Assembly (NCBI GenBank): GCA_028554645.1
Contig: JAQOOI010000063.1
Span: 496,001 to 560,000 of the forward strand
Source: Omphalotus guepiniiformis
Lineage: Eukaryota > Basidiomycota > Agaricomycetes > Agaricales > Omphalotaceae
DNA length: 64,000 nucleotides
Direction of reading: 5' to 3'
Shown: positions 44,387 to 56,868 of the stretch, piece after piece
How the letters are laid out: every line of letters starts with the position of its first letter
Numbering within the stretch: the first letter of the stretch is position 1
Translations under genes and position numbers: made by a program
Notes under the pieces: generated by a model
What the model was told of the DNA's origin: nothing
What the model saw: only the letters and a program-made list of their open reading frames with translations
The model's database searches: none

Positions 44387-46207
44387 CTGTCTAGTAGAGG
44401 TCACCCACGACGGACACTTCTATCTATGGTTGCCTTGGGCAGCATAATCGAGATTTTTCTGGCTGGCAGTAGTGCCATCTTCCTTTGCATCTTTGTAATA
44501 ACGGCTACCGTTGAACTGTACTCGTCCCCTCACCACGATCAAGGTCACTGAATAAATAATTTTTCTGTGTGCTCCCAATGAGTGAGAAGGTAGTAAATTC
44601 ACATCGACCAAGAAGTGGAGGTCAATTCAGATTACGGTACAGTTCCGGTACAATTCATTCTCCAACGTAGATCTCAATTGATTTTGATATTTCTTCTGCG
44701 AATTAGTTGCTTGCTTCTTTCATTAAAACATTCAGGTAGTTTTTGGTGTATACTTTTGAATTTCGAGTTCTGACGAAATGATCCGATAATCATCATGAAC
44801 GAGGATCTTGACATGTATGTCCGTGCATAGGTTCCCACGCCTCTCAATCTCTTCCACTGGCACTGGTTCTGTTGATTCCTTCTGTTTATTACGATGCATC
44901 TAGCGACACTCTTCATGGAAAGCTTGCGTACATACGCTTTCCCATGCCGTGGAAAATGAAGCATCATTGGGTATTACGATATTAAATAAGATCTGATCAT
45001 CTTGACAGACTCGACTCGCACAAGAAAAACACTTGAACATCATCATGAGATCGACCCGAGTTCCACGTTATCGATATCTGCGCTTCCCGCTGCGCAGTCT
45101 CATTTAGCTGTATGTTTCTTCAATAGGAATTCGAACCAGTTTAACTTTTGGTTAGGATCATAAGCAAATGCTTTTCATCAGCGTCAGAACAACCGTTTCT
45201 CGCCACTCCTGGGCCCCCATTTCGTAAATTCTGTAATGCATCAAGCCCTTTGTTTGATATTGCCACAGCTATCACAATCCCAAGTTGGTTCAAGGCTCAA
45301 GCTCATCTTTGCTTTACCCCTAATCATGGAACTCGGCTACAGGGCAGGGCGGAGGAATCTTCGTTCGGGCGGCAGTCTGTCATCTGCGATACCTATGTCC
45401 CTGACTCTTTGCAGAAATGACCCTCATTTTCCCTGCGCGAACACGGGTTATTCAGTCTCTAATACTTCAGTTTCTAATACAGCGGATATGGCTTGTTGTT
45501 GAACTCTTGCTGTTGTGCGGAGGCTAGTACGACATCTTCAAATTTTCTGCTGTGGAAGTTCTCCCACATCGGGCTTCCAAAAGGACGCGAACGTGAGTTA
45601 GCATCATATACAATCTGGATTTTCTAATGTGCTCCTCAGACAAATTCTCTTTAGTGCCGCTGAGAGGAGATTTCTTCCGGAAATTTCAATAAGAAAAACA
45701 TTGCTCAGATACGCAGGTAGACTCCTGGCGCGATTGCAAGTCACAATGCTTGGCGCTCTGATTCCATGTACCTTAACAGTCTCTCGGCCACTGGGTGGAC
45801 TTCAGGGCCTCTTTGCTACAGCGCAATACAGCCAATATGAATATACAGCCAACATGAATATAGCGAAGTGTTCTTACGTATCTTTTTTGGTGCAGAGACA
45901 GATTTCTTCGGACGTTGCCAACAGCCTGTAAGTCCATCTCGGGTTCAGAGCTGTATTCGAGCTTCGCTCCCTCTGTTTGAAAGTTTTCCTACAGCAATAA
46001 CAGCTGTTACCCCCCGCCTTTCTCACATGTCTGCAGTACTGTATAAGTAGCGTGGATGTATCGACCATTTTGTTACAAAGGGATGCACCGATCCCAGCAT
46101 CGCCCAAGTTTCTCTTCGTCAAACTCCCCACTGGAAGGGTAAAGCTCTCTCGCTTTTCCGGCATAATAGTGCTGAGTAATGGCTCTTTCATCAGTGCATT
46201 TATACCA
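44387..46207. other. Intergenic between the two C2H2 paralogues, 1.8 kb
   Basis: No recognisable gene on either strand. The frame of paralogue 2 is open upstream to 46052 without an earlier ATG, so part of this stretch could be its 5' UTR or an upstream exon. Confidence 0.4.
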
Positions 46208-47149
46208 ATGAGCCTACCAGCGTCTGGTTTCGAAGAACTTGGCTACGACCAAGAAATTTTCGAACTTTATTCCACTGCGTATGATGACATGCGACACAAT
46301 CAGGACGGGCACTCGCTACCCAGTCTTGGAATCCCAGCGTCAATTGAGGATGGCGCCTCAATCTCACCTGATTCGCCTTATTTCAGTCAGGAGATAGGCT
46401 CAATTTCAGGGAGGCTCACATCTCCGTTCTTGACATCATGGGACCGAAATCACAAACTTAAAGTCGAAGTTAACTGTAACGGAGATGACTTGTTCCCGCT
46501 GGAAGCCATGACACTGTCTTCCCCCCAGCAATTTCATGTTTTCAGTCCATCTGACTCACTCGCGGATCAATATAGCTACACAGTCGCATCGCCCATGACA
46601 CCCCATTCCTTGATCTCACCTAACCCTTGCTATTCTGAGTCTGACAGTGCAGCTCACCAGTTTTTCCATGCACCCTCATGTAATCCGTATCAACTTTACA
46701 GCAACTCTTCGACATCATTCATAACACCTAGTTTGACGCCAGAGATTGACGACAACTCTGACCGCAGCCAGAACAGTGGTCCCCCATTACCAAGCTGTCC
46801 CCTGGAGCCTCAGGCTCCCGTCAAAAGGCAAGTGGCAACGTCCAGAGTGATAGCTGCAAGTCAGAAACGGCGGAAAAGCAGGCATCCAGCTAAGGTGTTC
46901 CCATGCCCTCGACCCGATTGTCACTCTACGTTCACAGCAAAACATAACCTTACAAGTAGGTTTGATCATGTTGCCCATCATGATGCTACTTGCGCTCTGA
47001 CATGATATGTAGACCACATGAATTCCCATGACGGGAGACGACCCTTTCCTTGCCAAAGTTGCAGGCACTCGTTTGGCACTAGTCATGTACTTCAGCGGCA
47101 TCTGAAGACGTGCCCAAAGCACCGTCAAGGACTCAGAGAGGCGCGGTGA
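46208..47149 (+). CDS. C2H2 zinc-finger protein, paralogue 2
   Basis: Exons 46208-46955 and 47013-47149; 294 residues from the ATG chosen. The N-terminal two thirds is Ser/Pro-rich (MSLPASGFEELGYDQEIFEL at the start) with no domain. Then comes SRVIAASQKRRK and two fingers: CPRPDCHSTFTAKHN with NHMNSHDG, and CQSCRHSFGTSHVLQRHLK ending TCPKH. Compared with paralogue 1, the finger region, the VIAAS motif and the intron position are shared, while the rest has diverged. That is typical of fast-evolving fungal transcription factors. DNA target unknown. Confidence 0.8.
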
Positions 47150-47610
47150 CCATGCCAGTGTTTCACTGTAAACATCTGAATATTTGAATAAATGTTGTAT
47201 ATTTGGATACATGTATCTGCCAGTAACCTTGCTCGATACATAAATTATGAATAGAACAGTAATGACAACGAATGACAAGTTCAGTGTTTCCGGCAGTATC
47301 GGGCTATTCTTTGTGTTTGTTTAGTCCTCTACTGTACCATTGAGTCAGCACTTCTCCGTTTGTGCCAACAATCCTTCCTTCACCCGCAACCACCATCTGG
47401 TCGTCGTCTCCGGTGGCGTGAACCCAAGTCCTGCTTAGATTAGAAGCTTTCTTTGGTAGGTTATTGCTAATCGAGTATTAGCACTCGACCCAGACTTCAC
47501 ATGCCATGCCTTCCAGTCTTCAGACATCTGACGTCGTATAACTACAGCTGAATCGCTTAGCGTTCTCGCCAAACACTCTTTTATCTCCCCCTGCCCTCGG
47601 AGACATCAAC
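47150..47610. other. Intergenic between C2H2 paralogue 2 and TFIIB
   Basis: 461 bp, both flanking genes on the + strand. It holds the TFIIB promoter and a pyrimidine-rich leader (CTCTTTTATCTCCCCC) just before the ATG. No gene seen. Confidence 0.4.
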
Positions 47611-48707
47611 ATGGCTTACTCTCAACCTTTCCCACTCGCCCAACCTCAAACCAAAAATATTCAGCCAACATTCGCCCCAGATCTTGCTGTGCGCCTGATT
47701 TGCCCTGAATGTAGGGATCCGAATCCCAACATTGTAGAGGAGTTTGGTAGTGGTGATTTGGTCTGTGGAAATTGTGGGTTAGTCTTGGGCGACCGAGTTG
47801 TTGATACTCGGAGTGAATGGCGGGTACGTCTTGTTCGCAATAGGTGTTTTTTCGTGTCCCTGTTATTTTGCTATCTTAATAGACGTTTGCCAACGATGAA
47901 GGTGACGACCCTTCTCGTGTCGGTGCAGCCTCCGACCCTCTGATGGAAGGTATCGAGCAACTGGACACTGTCATAAGTTTTCAAGATGGTGGCTCTGGTA
48001 TCGCTCGTGAGCTCCAACGAGCTGCTTCCCGCTCCCAAAATTCCCGCTCCGAACGCAATCTTCTTACCGCATTCCGTGACATTTCTAGCTGGTGCGACCA
48101 GTTTTCTCTCCCAAAAACCATATCCGATATCGCAAAGCAGTTGTATAAGCGCTCGGACGAAGAGAAGCTTCTGCGCGGCAAGCCACTTGAAGCTATCATT
48201 GCTGCTTGTATCTTTATTGCATGTCGACAAGCGCATGTGCCGCGGACATTCAGGGAGATATGCAATCTTACGCATGTAACGAAGAAGTCATTAGGCCAGT
48301 GCTATAAGGCGCTGGAGCAGGCCTTCAACCTGACTCCAGGTGCCTCTGCACAACATGCCTCCCAGGCACCTTCCACAGGTCCGGAGACTCTTGTGGTGCG
48401 GTACTGCAATCACCTTGATCTTCCTCCCAACGTACAATCTTATTGTGCTGACATTATTGTTGCTGCTCGCGAGCATGGCATTGCGGACGGACGAAGCCCT
48501 GTTTCTATTGCTGGGGGTGCAATTTACTTCACATGCAGTCTTCTGGGCAAGAAAAAGTCATTGAAGGAGATTGGGGATGTTGCTGGGGTTAGTGAAGGTA
48601 CGATTAGATTGGTTTACCGGTTGTACTATGCAGAGGCAAAGAAGCTGGTCAAGCAGAAATGGATTGACGAGAAGAAGGTTGATTTAAACAATCTTCCAAT
48701 GTACTAG
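47611..48707 (+). CDS. SUA7: Transcription initiation factor TFIIB
   Basis: General Pol II factor that bridges TBP and polymerase. Exons 47611-47823 and 47883-48707; 345 residues, standard length. Zinc ribbon near residues 31-55 (CPEC, then CGNCG); the B-reader/linker follows with VDTRSEWRTFANDEGDDPSR. Two cyclin folds: first with LPKTISDIAKQLYKRSDE and RGKPLEAIIAACIFIACRQ, second with LPPNVQSYCADIIVAAREH, GRSPVSIAGGAIYFTCSL and GVSEGTIRLVYRLYY. The single intron lies just after the ribbon. Converges on Rrs1. Confidence 0.97.
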
Positions 48708-48919
48708 GTGATTCACTGGGACTATATTATTCATCTCGTTGACCGCTACTTGTTCCTTTACGCAATTGTACTACACTATACATATTTATGTACTTCGCAT
48801 ACCTTTGAAATACACTCGTTTGATATTTCAATGATAGGGGACACGCAATTGAGTACTTCAAGAGTAGACGGAAATGTACATTTCGAGATGACTCCACTAA
48901 AATCGAATCACCTTTATGA

Positions 48920-50071
48920 TCACTTTCTCTTGCCCACTTTTTTACCTTTTCCACCGCTAGCTGCCTCTCGTCCCAAAGCGACTCCGCCCCGCCCCTTGCT
49001 AGCAAAACGAACTGCTTTCCTGACGTTGAGAACGCTCTCCTCGGGTGCGGGTTCTCTCCGTGTCTTTTTCTTATCACTTTCCATCCGTGAAAGTAGGGCA
49101 AGAGAGGATTTTGTTTCCTGGTCTATCGGCGCTTCCGTTGGGTCAAACTAAGTAGAAAGAACTCGGTGATGAGATGAGGACATAAACCAATATATTAGGG
49201 CCTACCTTGCGTTTCACGCCCCGGAGTTTCTTCTCACCCTCCAGCTTCTTATCAAACTTGCCCATACTTGCAGTACTAGTCCGCGATGTCGCCAACGTAC
49301 GCTCGATGTCTTTTTTACGCTCTTCGCGAGAAGAGCCTTGCGCCCGTGCGATATTCGCATGGTGTTGCTTTTCGTTTTTGACCACTCGAGCTTTACGCTC
49401 GTCCCGAGCAACTTTGCGGGGGTCATAATCCGCATCTGAAAATCAAAAAGAAATTTTGAAAAAGTATTGGTGCTGACGTTCGACATCGCAGCGCACCAGC
49501 ATTAAGCGGAACCTCTGAGATCCACTGCTCCTCCTTCTCCTTGTTCTTACCGTCCTTACCCCATCTGTTGACCCACTCCTGCTTCTCCTCGTCCCATATT
49601 TTCTTATCTCTCTTTTTCTTCTGAATTCCCTTTGCATTAGCAAATTGTTCCCATTTTGTTAGCGGTTTGGGCTTCGGTAACGGTTTTGCACGAGGAAGCT
49701 GGGTTTTTGGAGGGGGGAGCTGAGCCAAAGGGCCGTCCGGGGACGAAACAGTGGGTAGATTAAAAAGGGAAGCAAGGAGTGTTTGAACACCGTCTCGAGC
49801 CAGAGACTGAAGATGTTCTTCGAGATTCGATCTGTAGAGCACTTTTTAGATGATACACCACATAGTTGATGTTTCTGAGTTTACTTATAGCTCTCTTCAT
49901 CTATGGGATTCGGGTCTGTTACTGTTAAAAGACCAGCATCGACATCAAGGGGTGTTTCCTTTTCGACAGTGACCGACTGGCTAAGACGTTTGTTATTCTT
50001 TTTATGTTAGATTATGTGAAGGAAGCATACTATTTTGCGGCATGAGATGCTAGAATATTTGAGACGTCCAT
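48920..50071 (-). CDS. RRS1: Ribosome biogenesis regulatory protein Rrs1
   Basis: Nucleolar factor that with Rpf2 brings 5S RNP to the pre-60S particle. Exons 50071-50031, 49980-49885, 49831-49497, 49435-49206, 49147-48920; 309 residues. Family blocks: LDVDAGLLTVTDPNPIDEES, NLEEHLQSLARDGVQTLL, PLTKWEQFANAKGIQKKKR with KKIWDEEKQEWVNRWG, and DADYDPRKVARDERKARV. The C-terminus is Lys/Arg-rich and ends KKVGKRK, a likely nucleolar signal. All introns GT-AG, 50-61 nt. Its start is only 113 bp from the TAF12 start on the other strand. Confidence 0.94.
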
Positions 50072-50184
50072 AATCCAGAGGCCGCAGGTGGGAGGAGGAA
50101 GAAATCCAGTGCTTACATAACCATCATTATTCTAAGTTCACCACAACTCTACACCAGTGGCAGTCGTTAACAGGCGTTAATACG
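50072..50184. promoter_or_regulatory. Compact bidirectional promoter, RRS1 / TAF12
   Basis: Only 113 bp lie between two divergent ATGs. No TATA box. Both 5' UTRs and both promoters must fit here or overlap the genes, so the pair is probably co-expressed. Confidence 0.5.
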
Positions 50185-51542
50185 ATGGAGAACGTCAATC
50201 CAAATGCTTCAGGCCAGCCAGCACAGTCTTCATCTGCTAGTACGAGCGCTTCAGCATCAGCTCAACGATCAGGACAAGCGGACATGATAGGCGTTCTAGG
50301 CAACCTCCTCAAAGTTCAGACCGGGGAACAAATGACCAATGAGCGCATATCCCAACTGCTGCTCGCGAACATGGAGGCGTTGGTCAAACAGGGAAAGCTC
50401 ACTCCTACCCAAATATTCCAGGTATGCACGCGTTATTGAGGATGGCAATGGGGACACCGCTGAGATGAACATGAACGCAAATTAGCTAAAGCAATTCGCG
50501 GATAAGCACAAGACGACATCTGGGACAAGTGCGGCGTCAGTGCAAGGGAAGAATGGGATCGCGAATACGCCAAAGGTGTGTTTTATTGCTGTTAGTGCTA
50601 TTCCGTGAACAGCCTTTTAATCTATGAATCCTTTTTTCTGTCAAATTCATGGATGATCAGCCTGCAAGCGCAACTCCTACCCCTGCACCAAACCTGGCTT
50701 CTACTCAGCAGAACACCAACCCAGCTTTTAAGTCTGGCGTAGATACCGGGACGACGCTCGCCAACCTTCAGGCAATGGCTACGGATCAGTCTCAGTCTCA
50801 TCCTATAAGCGCAACATTGAGCACCTCCAATCCTGGGCCAGTCCAGTGGACTCAGCCAAGGCCCTCTCTGACTGGTGGTATCCCCAGCGGGCGTATCGCA
50901 GGTATACTTTCACGTTAGTTTCACGTTTCCAGAGAATGATACTAATTTCGCCACAGGTACACCCGCCCAGATTGCACGTCCAGCTGATGATTCTACCATA
51001 TTGACTCTTGATGATAATCGAACACGGCGGAAGAGTACACCTGGAGACCAAAGCATGCGTCGGAGCATTCAAGATTTGGTGTCAAGTATAGATCCAAATG
51101 TGAAGATTGAGCCAGAGGTTGAAGATGTACGTTCTATCCTTATTCTTTCTTTGTCATTAGACGCACATTAACCTGTCTTGTAGCTCCTCTTATCAATAGC
51201 GGACGAATTCATCGACTCCGTAACCAACTTTGCATGCCGACTTGCGAAACATCGTGGAGGCGACACTTTAGAAGTGCGCGATCTGCAGCTTCATCTCGGT
51301 GAGTGGCACGGTGCTTTCCTATGACTAAAATTGACATTTGGGGTTGCAAAGAACGCAATCATAACATTCGTATTCCAGGCTTCGCCTCTGACGACACGAG
51401 AATATCTCTTTCTCAGTCGTCTTTGGCTCCACTCGCACAGGCTCCACCACCAAAAAAGAATACTCAGGGTACACATATGACACTGAGAAGCCAACGGCTG
51501 AATCAAGTGGCGCAGGCGAAGAGGGAGGCGAAGTTGATATGA
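50185..51542 (+). CDS. TAF12: TFIID/SAGA subunit TAF12 (histone fold)
   Basis: Histone-fold partner of TAF4/Ada1. Exons 50185-50421, 50486-50575, 50661-50901, 50957-51126, 51184-51298, 51352-51542; all phases fit. Early residues are Ser/Ala/Gln-rich. A helical [20 protein letters not shown] segment sits near residue 55. The histone fold starts near residue 225: [19 protein letters not shown], then [39 protein letters not shown] short basic tail follows. The fold is close to textbook. Paired head-to-head with RRS1. Confidence 0.95.
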
Positions 51543-51747
51543 GGATTAGTTGTTATATATCATGGTTGTTGCTTTCGTCTCCATCCCTTTCTGTTACATA
51601 CTTGTCTGTACATTTTTGCCATTCGTAAGTAGTTACATTGTAATTGTATAAGTATCTTAGTCTCCGAAAAAGGACTTAAGAGAAGCTGTCTAATGATACA
51701 GATGTATTCTTTTTTGAAAGTGCAAAACGAACAAATAAATCAAGAGC

Positions 51748-52852
51748 TTAAACAAGCAAAGCGTATTCGGCTTTTCTTTCTAACCCTCGCCAACCTGTAT
51801 TTGCACCTTGGGTCTGAGAGAAAGGCAAATCAGTCAGGATCTTGGCTATGAATGTCGGATCTGTCAATGGAGTGAGGTCGTCGCGTTTCGGAAGACGCTA
51901 CACGGGGTTATGTCAATGAGCACCCATGATCCTACGAAGATGAGGCTTACATGTTTTACATGATCATACGGAGCCTCCCAACCGCTCGTCTCACGCACTA
52001 TGAGCGGAGGATTGGAGGAGAAGGAATGGTAGATTCTAGTATCGAATGTCCGGAAAAGGACATTGTCAACCCGTAGAGTAAAGCGCGACAGAATGAAGAT
52101 GCACGTGGGCATTACACGCTGGAAACGAGGTAAGATAGATGAACGGCGATTGAAGAAAGAGACGCGTACTATTCTGACCAGCAATGAAGAGGATCCATTA
52201 TCGTGCAGCTCATCTTCATATAAGGGTATCTCTGCATAGAAAAGAATGGGATCCGGACGAGTAAGTTCTGCTAGTGGTATTTGGTGAGAGGCGTTTTGAG
52301 GATTGGCAGGTTTCCATTCCGGAGTGAATGGCGGTTTCGGAGATGAAGATGAGCTCTCGATATCCTCTGAGACGGTAGACAAAGATGTATGGCCAGTATA
52401 TATCGTAGTATATGTCCAATCGTAGGGTTTCGTAGCAACAGTTTTTGGCATTGGAAGCAGAGGCGAAGGCCCTGTCCTGTGGTCGCGTTGGAATGAAGCG
52501 ATTGACGCGATAAAGAGTGCGCTTACCGATTCTTTAACCAAGCATCAGCATAATTTACCTTGACGCCTCCATCTCCGTACTCTAACTCCCCGCTTTTCAC
52601 ACCCCGGAGCGCGTCTTCGGTGCGAAACTCGTATTTCCAACCCGAAGCCCGATGTTCCAACGTCAATACATTACGACCAAAGGTCATCTCGGGCAGAGGT
52701 GTGCCTAGTGATGCTTGAAGAGCATCGCACTCGCCCGCGTTGGATATCGAGTTCGTTGAAGCTGTTATAAACCAGTCATAGACTTTGATTGAGCGTGAAT
52801 TCGGCGACTCGAAAAGTTTGTGTTCTGGGAGTGCGATTGCAGCTTCCGTCAT
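51748..52852 (-). CDS. TIP41: Tip41-like TOR-pathway regulator (TIPRL)
   Basis: Binds the catalytic subunit of PP2A-type phosphatases and/or Tap42, acting in TOR signalling. Exons 52852-52527, 52476-52170, 52118-51951, 51897-51748; 316 residues. Family blocks: LPEMTFGRNVLTLEH near residue 50, KPYDWTYTTIYTG, DPILFYAEIPLYEDELHDNG, RVMPTCIFILSRFTLRVDNV and LFRTFDTRIYHSF. The Ala-rich ATG start (MTEAAIALPEHKLFESP) was chosen over longer open frame upstream, which has no family content. It lies 195 bp from the divergent dynein gene. Confidence 0.93.
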
Positions 52853-53047
52853 TGCGTCCTTGTAGGACGGTGTGTATAATTCTTTGGAAGACGTCGTTAT
52901 TGTAAAAAGGATATTCAAGAATGTTGCGATCGCCGTCGTCGATGTCGATGGCGGTGAGCAGCAAGATGAGCGGAATTTCAATTCGACGCGCGGTTTGCCT
53001 CTTTTGGTTGTTTTGCAGGCTTGCAGTCATCTCTCCACTGAGCAATA

Positions 53048-54926
53048 ATGGATTCCAGGCCTGAATCTCCAGAGCCCCCACCACAGGATTTATGGTCTTC
53101 AATTCTAGATAGCGTGTCTACTTCGCGTTCTATCCCTTCAAAACAAATCCTTCTTCTTGGAAAACCCTCTACCGGAAAGTCCACCTTAGCTTCTGCTCTT
53201 CTACAGAAACCCGTGTCAGATGAGGGTAAGGAAGATCAGAAGGCGGATTTTGCGGTTGGGTACGATTTTGCTGATATTAAGGACGAGGCTGATGAAGGTT
53301 TGCGGCGATTTTATTGTCTTAGTTCGAATTCACTGATATGACTTTTAAACAGATACCCTTGCACGACTATCAGTGTATACTGTCCCTTCAGCGGATCCTT
53401 CATACACTGTATTGCTGCCTAATTTCATCCCCCCTCGATCTGCGTTGCCTCATACCCTTGTCATCGTCGTGCTAGATTGGACGCGGCCATGGACGTTTGT
53501 CGAAGAGTTGGAGACATGGCTACAGTGGATAGAGACTTGGGTACAAGGAGACAGTGCTCGAGAGCTAGAGGTAATACGAGAAGAGAATAGAGAAAGATGG
53601 CAGTCATTTTCCTCATTCTTCGCGTAAAAGTACTGAAATCTTCGTTTGTGGCTCAAAGGGCAGTCACACCTGCAGCATTACACGGAACCATCAACAGACC
53701 CGATACCCGCTACTTCAACGCTTTCAAATACTGTACTTCCTCTTGGACCAGGAACACTAACCCACAACTCTGCTGGAGTACCCATAATCGTGGCATGCAC
53801 AAAGGCGGATCTTATTGACGAAGGTCATGACCTCGTAGCTGGCGCGTCTGGAATGGGCGGGATGGTCAAAGGTAAAGGTGGTGAATGGGAAGAGCGGACA
53901 GATGGCGTCATGCAAATCCTACGGACAATATGTTTGAAATGTAAGTAAGTTTTCTCTCATGATAGCGAGTAGCTCTGACCAGGACGATGTTGAGGACAGA
54001 TGGAGCTGCACTATTTTATACTACTCCATTACCAGCAACACTACATATTCTCCGGCAATATGCACTACATGCACTATTTGTACCACCGGCACCTTCGCCC
54101 GCTGTGGCATCTGGTGGCGAACCGCAAGCTCCCATTCGCAATCCCTTTCCATTTCAACACAAACCCAATACTCTTGATCGTGACCATGTAATGATACCTG
54201 CAGGCTGGGACAGCTGGGGTAAGATTACCGTTCTACGAGACTTCGACCCTAAAATTTGGGGAGAAGCTTGGGAACAAGATATCGACACAGAAGGGACTCA
54301 AGACAGTGAAGAGTCGGGCGCTAGAAAGTTGTTTAGTGCGCTTGTTCCAGATCAAGGCCCCAAAGTGAGTTGCGCCAGAGCAATTTGCTGGCAGTCCTTA
54401 CACTGATTGTATGTGTTACGTACAGCCTCCGCCATTACCACCGTTCAACAACCCCACCCCGGAACAAGCTTTCCTCGCCAAAAATTACGACGAAAATACA
54501 AAGAAAGCCGATCGGGATCCAAGAGGTGCTTTCAGGAACCCAGCCGACTTCGAAGGTACTGCTGCAGGGATCGTCGGACCGCTCGGAAGCAGCAGTTTCA
54601 ACCTTCCAAACGTTGAGCGTGCACTGTCCGAAATGGAAATTGGCATTGGAGGCGGGCCTGCTGGCGATCGAAGACGGCCTGCTACTAATCGACCTGCCAC
54701 GTTGGCACCGTCAGGTTCTTCACCTACCAATCACACTGGCAGGCAACCACCGTCCCCGCTCACCAATTCACCAAGTCCGACAAATGGTGGCCAGTCACAA
54801 CATGAGGTCTTGCAAAACTTCTTCCAGAGCCTATTGAGTCAGAAAGATCGGCCGAGTAGTGCGGGTACTAATCGGGTTCCAAAGACTAATGGTGCCTCCG
54901 CCGTTTCGGATGACGGCGGTGCTTGA
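53048..54926 (+). CDS. Cytoplasmic dynein light intermediate chain
   Basis: Links dynein heavy chain to cargo adaptors. Starts at the ATG 53048. A Ras-like domain has a P-loop GKPSTGKST near residue 38, LVIVVLDWTRPW, VPIIVACTKADL, and GAALFYTTPLPATLHILRQY with the following HVMIPAGWDSWGKITVLRD. The C-terminal part (from about residue 330) is Pro/Ser/Gly-rich, with NVERALSEMEIGIGG and then VLQNFFQSLLSQKD near the end, which resembles the adaptor-binding helix. Splicing near 53571-53663 is ambiguous: a canonical GT at 53571 drops an acidic helix that looks coding, while keeping that helix needs a non-canonical junction near 53602. Other introns are normal. Confidence 0.88.
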
Positions 54927-55184
54927 AGGGAAGATAAGGCGCTCTGTTTCCTACTTTATTACTGCATTAGTTATGCTATTGGATTTTGACTTGGAAGGAA
55001 GTTCCGACGGAGGTACACGGAGGAGAGGTGTGACACTGTGTGACACGTGACCTTCAGCCACATTATTGATTACATGTATTTGTCCGAGCCGTCTCTAGGA
55101 CCTTTCATCCTCGACCACCACAGTTGTCTCCTCAACCTTTCTTGTTTGTCCGCCTTTCTTTCTGCGCTGAATCTGGTCTTCAAG

Positions 55185-56627
55185 CATGGGCAAATGGTGT
55201 GGAATTCCGGCCAGCTCTGCCGAATTAATGTCCTAGCTTACATCTTATCGTCCACAGGACTGCTGCTTACTACGACGACGTCTTAAGTGCCAAATTCAAA
55301 AGCCTAGTGTATGTGGAGTTGCTATTATTACTTCATGCCAATGAGATTTCAAGTAACCAACCACGTGGCTATGTATACAGTTCAGGCGCGATCAAAAGAT
55401 CCAAATTGGAGAAGACGGATCCTACGATTAGTTACGAGAGTTTCGTGGAAGAGTTGGATGCCGGTGATTCTTTTACGACTGCTATTATAGATTGTCTTGT
55501 CAAAGTGCGCCCAAATTCCCTTATTTCCTTGAAAATCACAACTGAACCCCTCTTAGGAATTGGCCGATCGTAGAACTCGTCCTAGCGATGATGATCGCCG
55601 ACTCATTGGAGAACGCACCGCGAAAAGCTTGCGGATGATAACGACACCGTTCAGGCTCTATTTTGACCGTTCGACGACATCTCGACGACAAGCAAGGAGT
55701 AGAGGACCTAATCTTCCTGCATACCTCACTTCGCCTCCTGACGAGATGGATTTGGAGGAAGATGAAGATGAATTTGACAATCTTCTGGAGCCAAACGCAA
55801 CTAGTGCAGAGGGTGCTCGAATTAACTCGGAAATGTACGATGCGTTTACACAGAGTGTGCCTAGCTCGTCGGCTAGCTCTTCAGTCCTTCCTTTCCCTCG
55901 CTCCTCGAGCCCCCTCCAGATGAATTATGCAGAAGAGTCGGTGGGAACTGTAGTGCCGGCATTCTTCCCCCCGACAACTACCAGCAATGGTAGCAGTGCT
56001 TGGTCACTACCTCCTTCGACTGTTCGTTCGTCTGGAGCAAATTTGGCCCGTCAGTCATCTATCCGTCGTCCTGCCCGTTCTAGAACTGTGGACTTCAATG
56101 ATTTTACTTCTCGACGTCGTTCGAGCATCCGGGACTCTTTAGGCAGTCGTTCGGATCGTACAGACACCGCCGTCCATGAGGGTCTAAGTTCTCGAGAGTC
56201 TAATCGAGACCGAGAATCCGCTACACGAGTTTATCCATCCCGACGTTTCTTCTCTGCCATTCCGCGGCACCGTCGTGAACCTGGTGACATTAATTTCTGG
56301 CGCGAAGTAACCGAAGGGGACGAAGGTATACCACCTGGGCCTAGCACCGTTTCACATTGGGTTACTGTCCCTCGAATTGGGATCGTTTCGACCAACGATG
56401 CTACGGAAACGAGCGACGAGCGTACTGATGGACCGCCACGACTACGTCGTGGTGGACTGCGCGCGCCAGAGTCGATATTGTCCCGCCATGTCTCCCCTGT
56501 CATAGACTCGCGAGGCGCTCCATCCCCCCCGTCAGTACTTGATCCTACAGATACTGCGCGCTCGAGTGTTGAGGCGACTGCGTATCCGACGCCTGGTTCT
56601 ATGGAGAATGAAAATCATCTTGATTGA
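55185..56627 (+). CDS. Unrecognised Arg/Ser-rich protein (5' end uncertain)
   Basis: The 3' exon 55557-56627 is solid. It joins through a 52-nt GT-AG intron (55505-55556) to an upstream exon that ends ...IIDCLVK. Upstream of about 55385 the model is unclear: an ATG at 55185 (MGKWCGIPASS) needs a 31-nt intron and did not give a clean phase further on. The protein starts with a compact, probably helical part (SYESFVEELDAGDSF, then LADRRTRPSDDDRRLIGERT), then an acidic patch and a long Ser/Arg/Pro-rich region with several RRxS phosphosite-like motifs. No domain recognised. Confidence 0.6.
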
Positions 56628-56868
56628 ATAGATGGACATTGTTGGTTTCACCATGTACATAGCATGTATGAGTATATGGGATGTCTTGTACTTGGAAATG
56701 GGGAAAATGTAGTTTTAATATCTACAAGCGACTGTTTACGTCAAAATGCAGAAATGCAGTTCTCGGTGTTCCGTTGGGTGTAGGGAGATACAGCTTGGAC
56801 CGAATGACTCATTTATTTCACGATCACGTGTGCTTTGTCACTCTTGTTTCCGAACTTTAACTCCCGCG

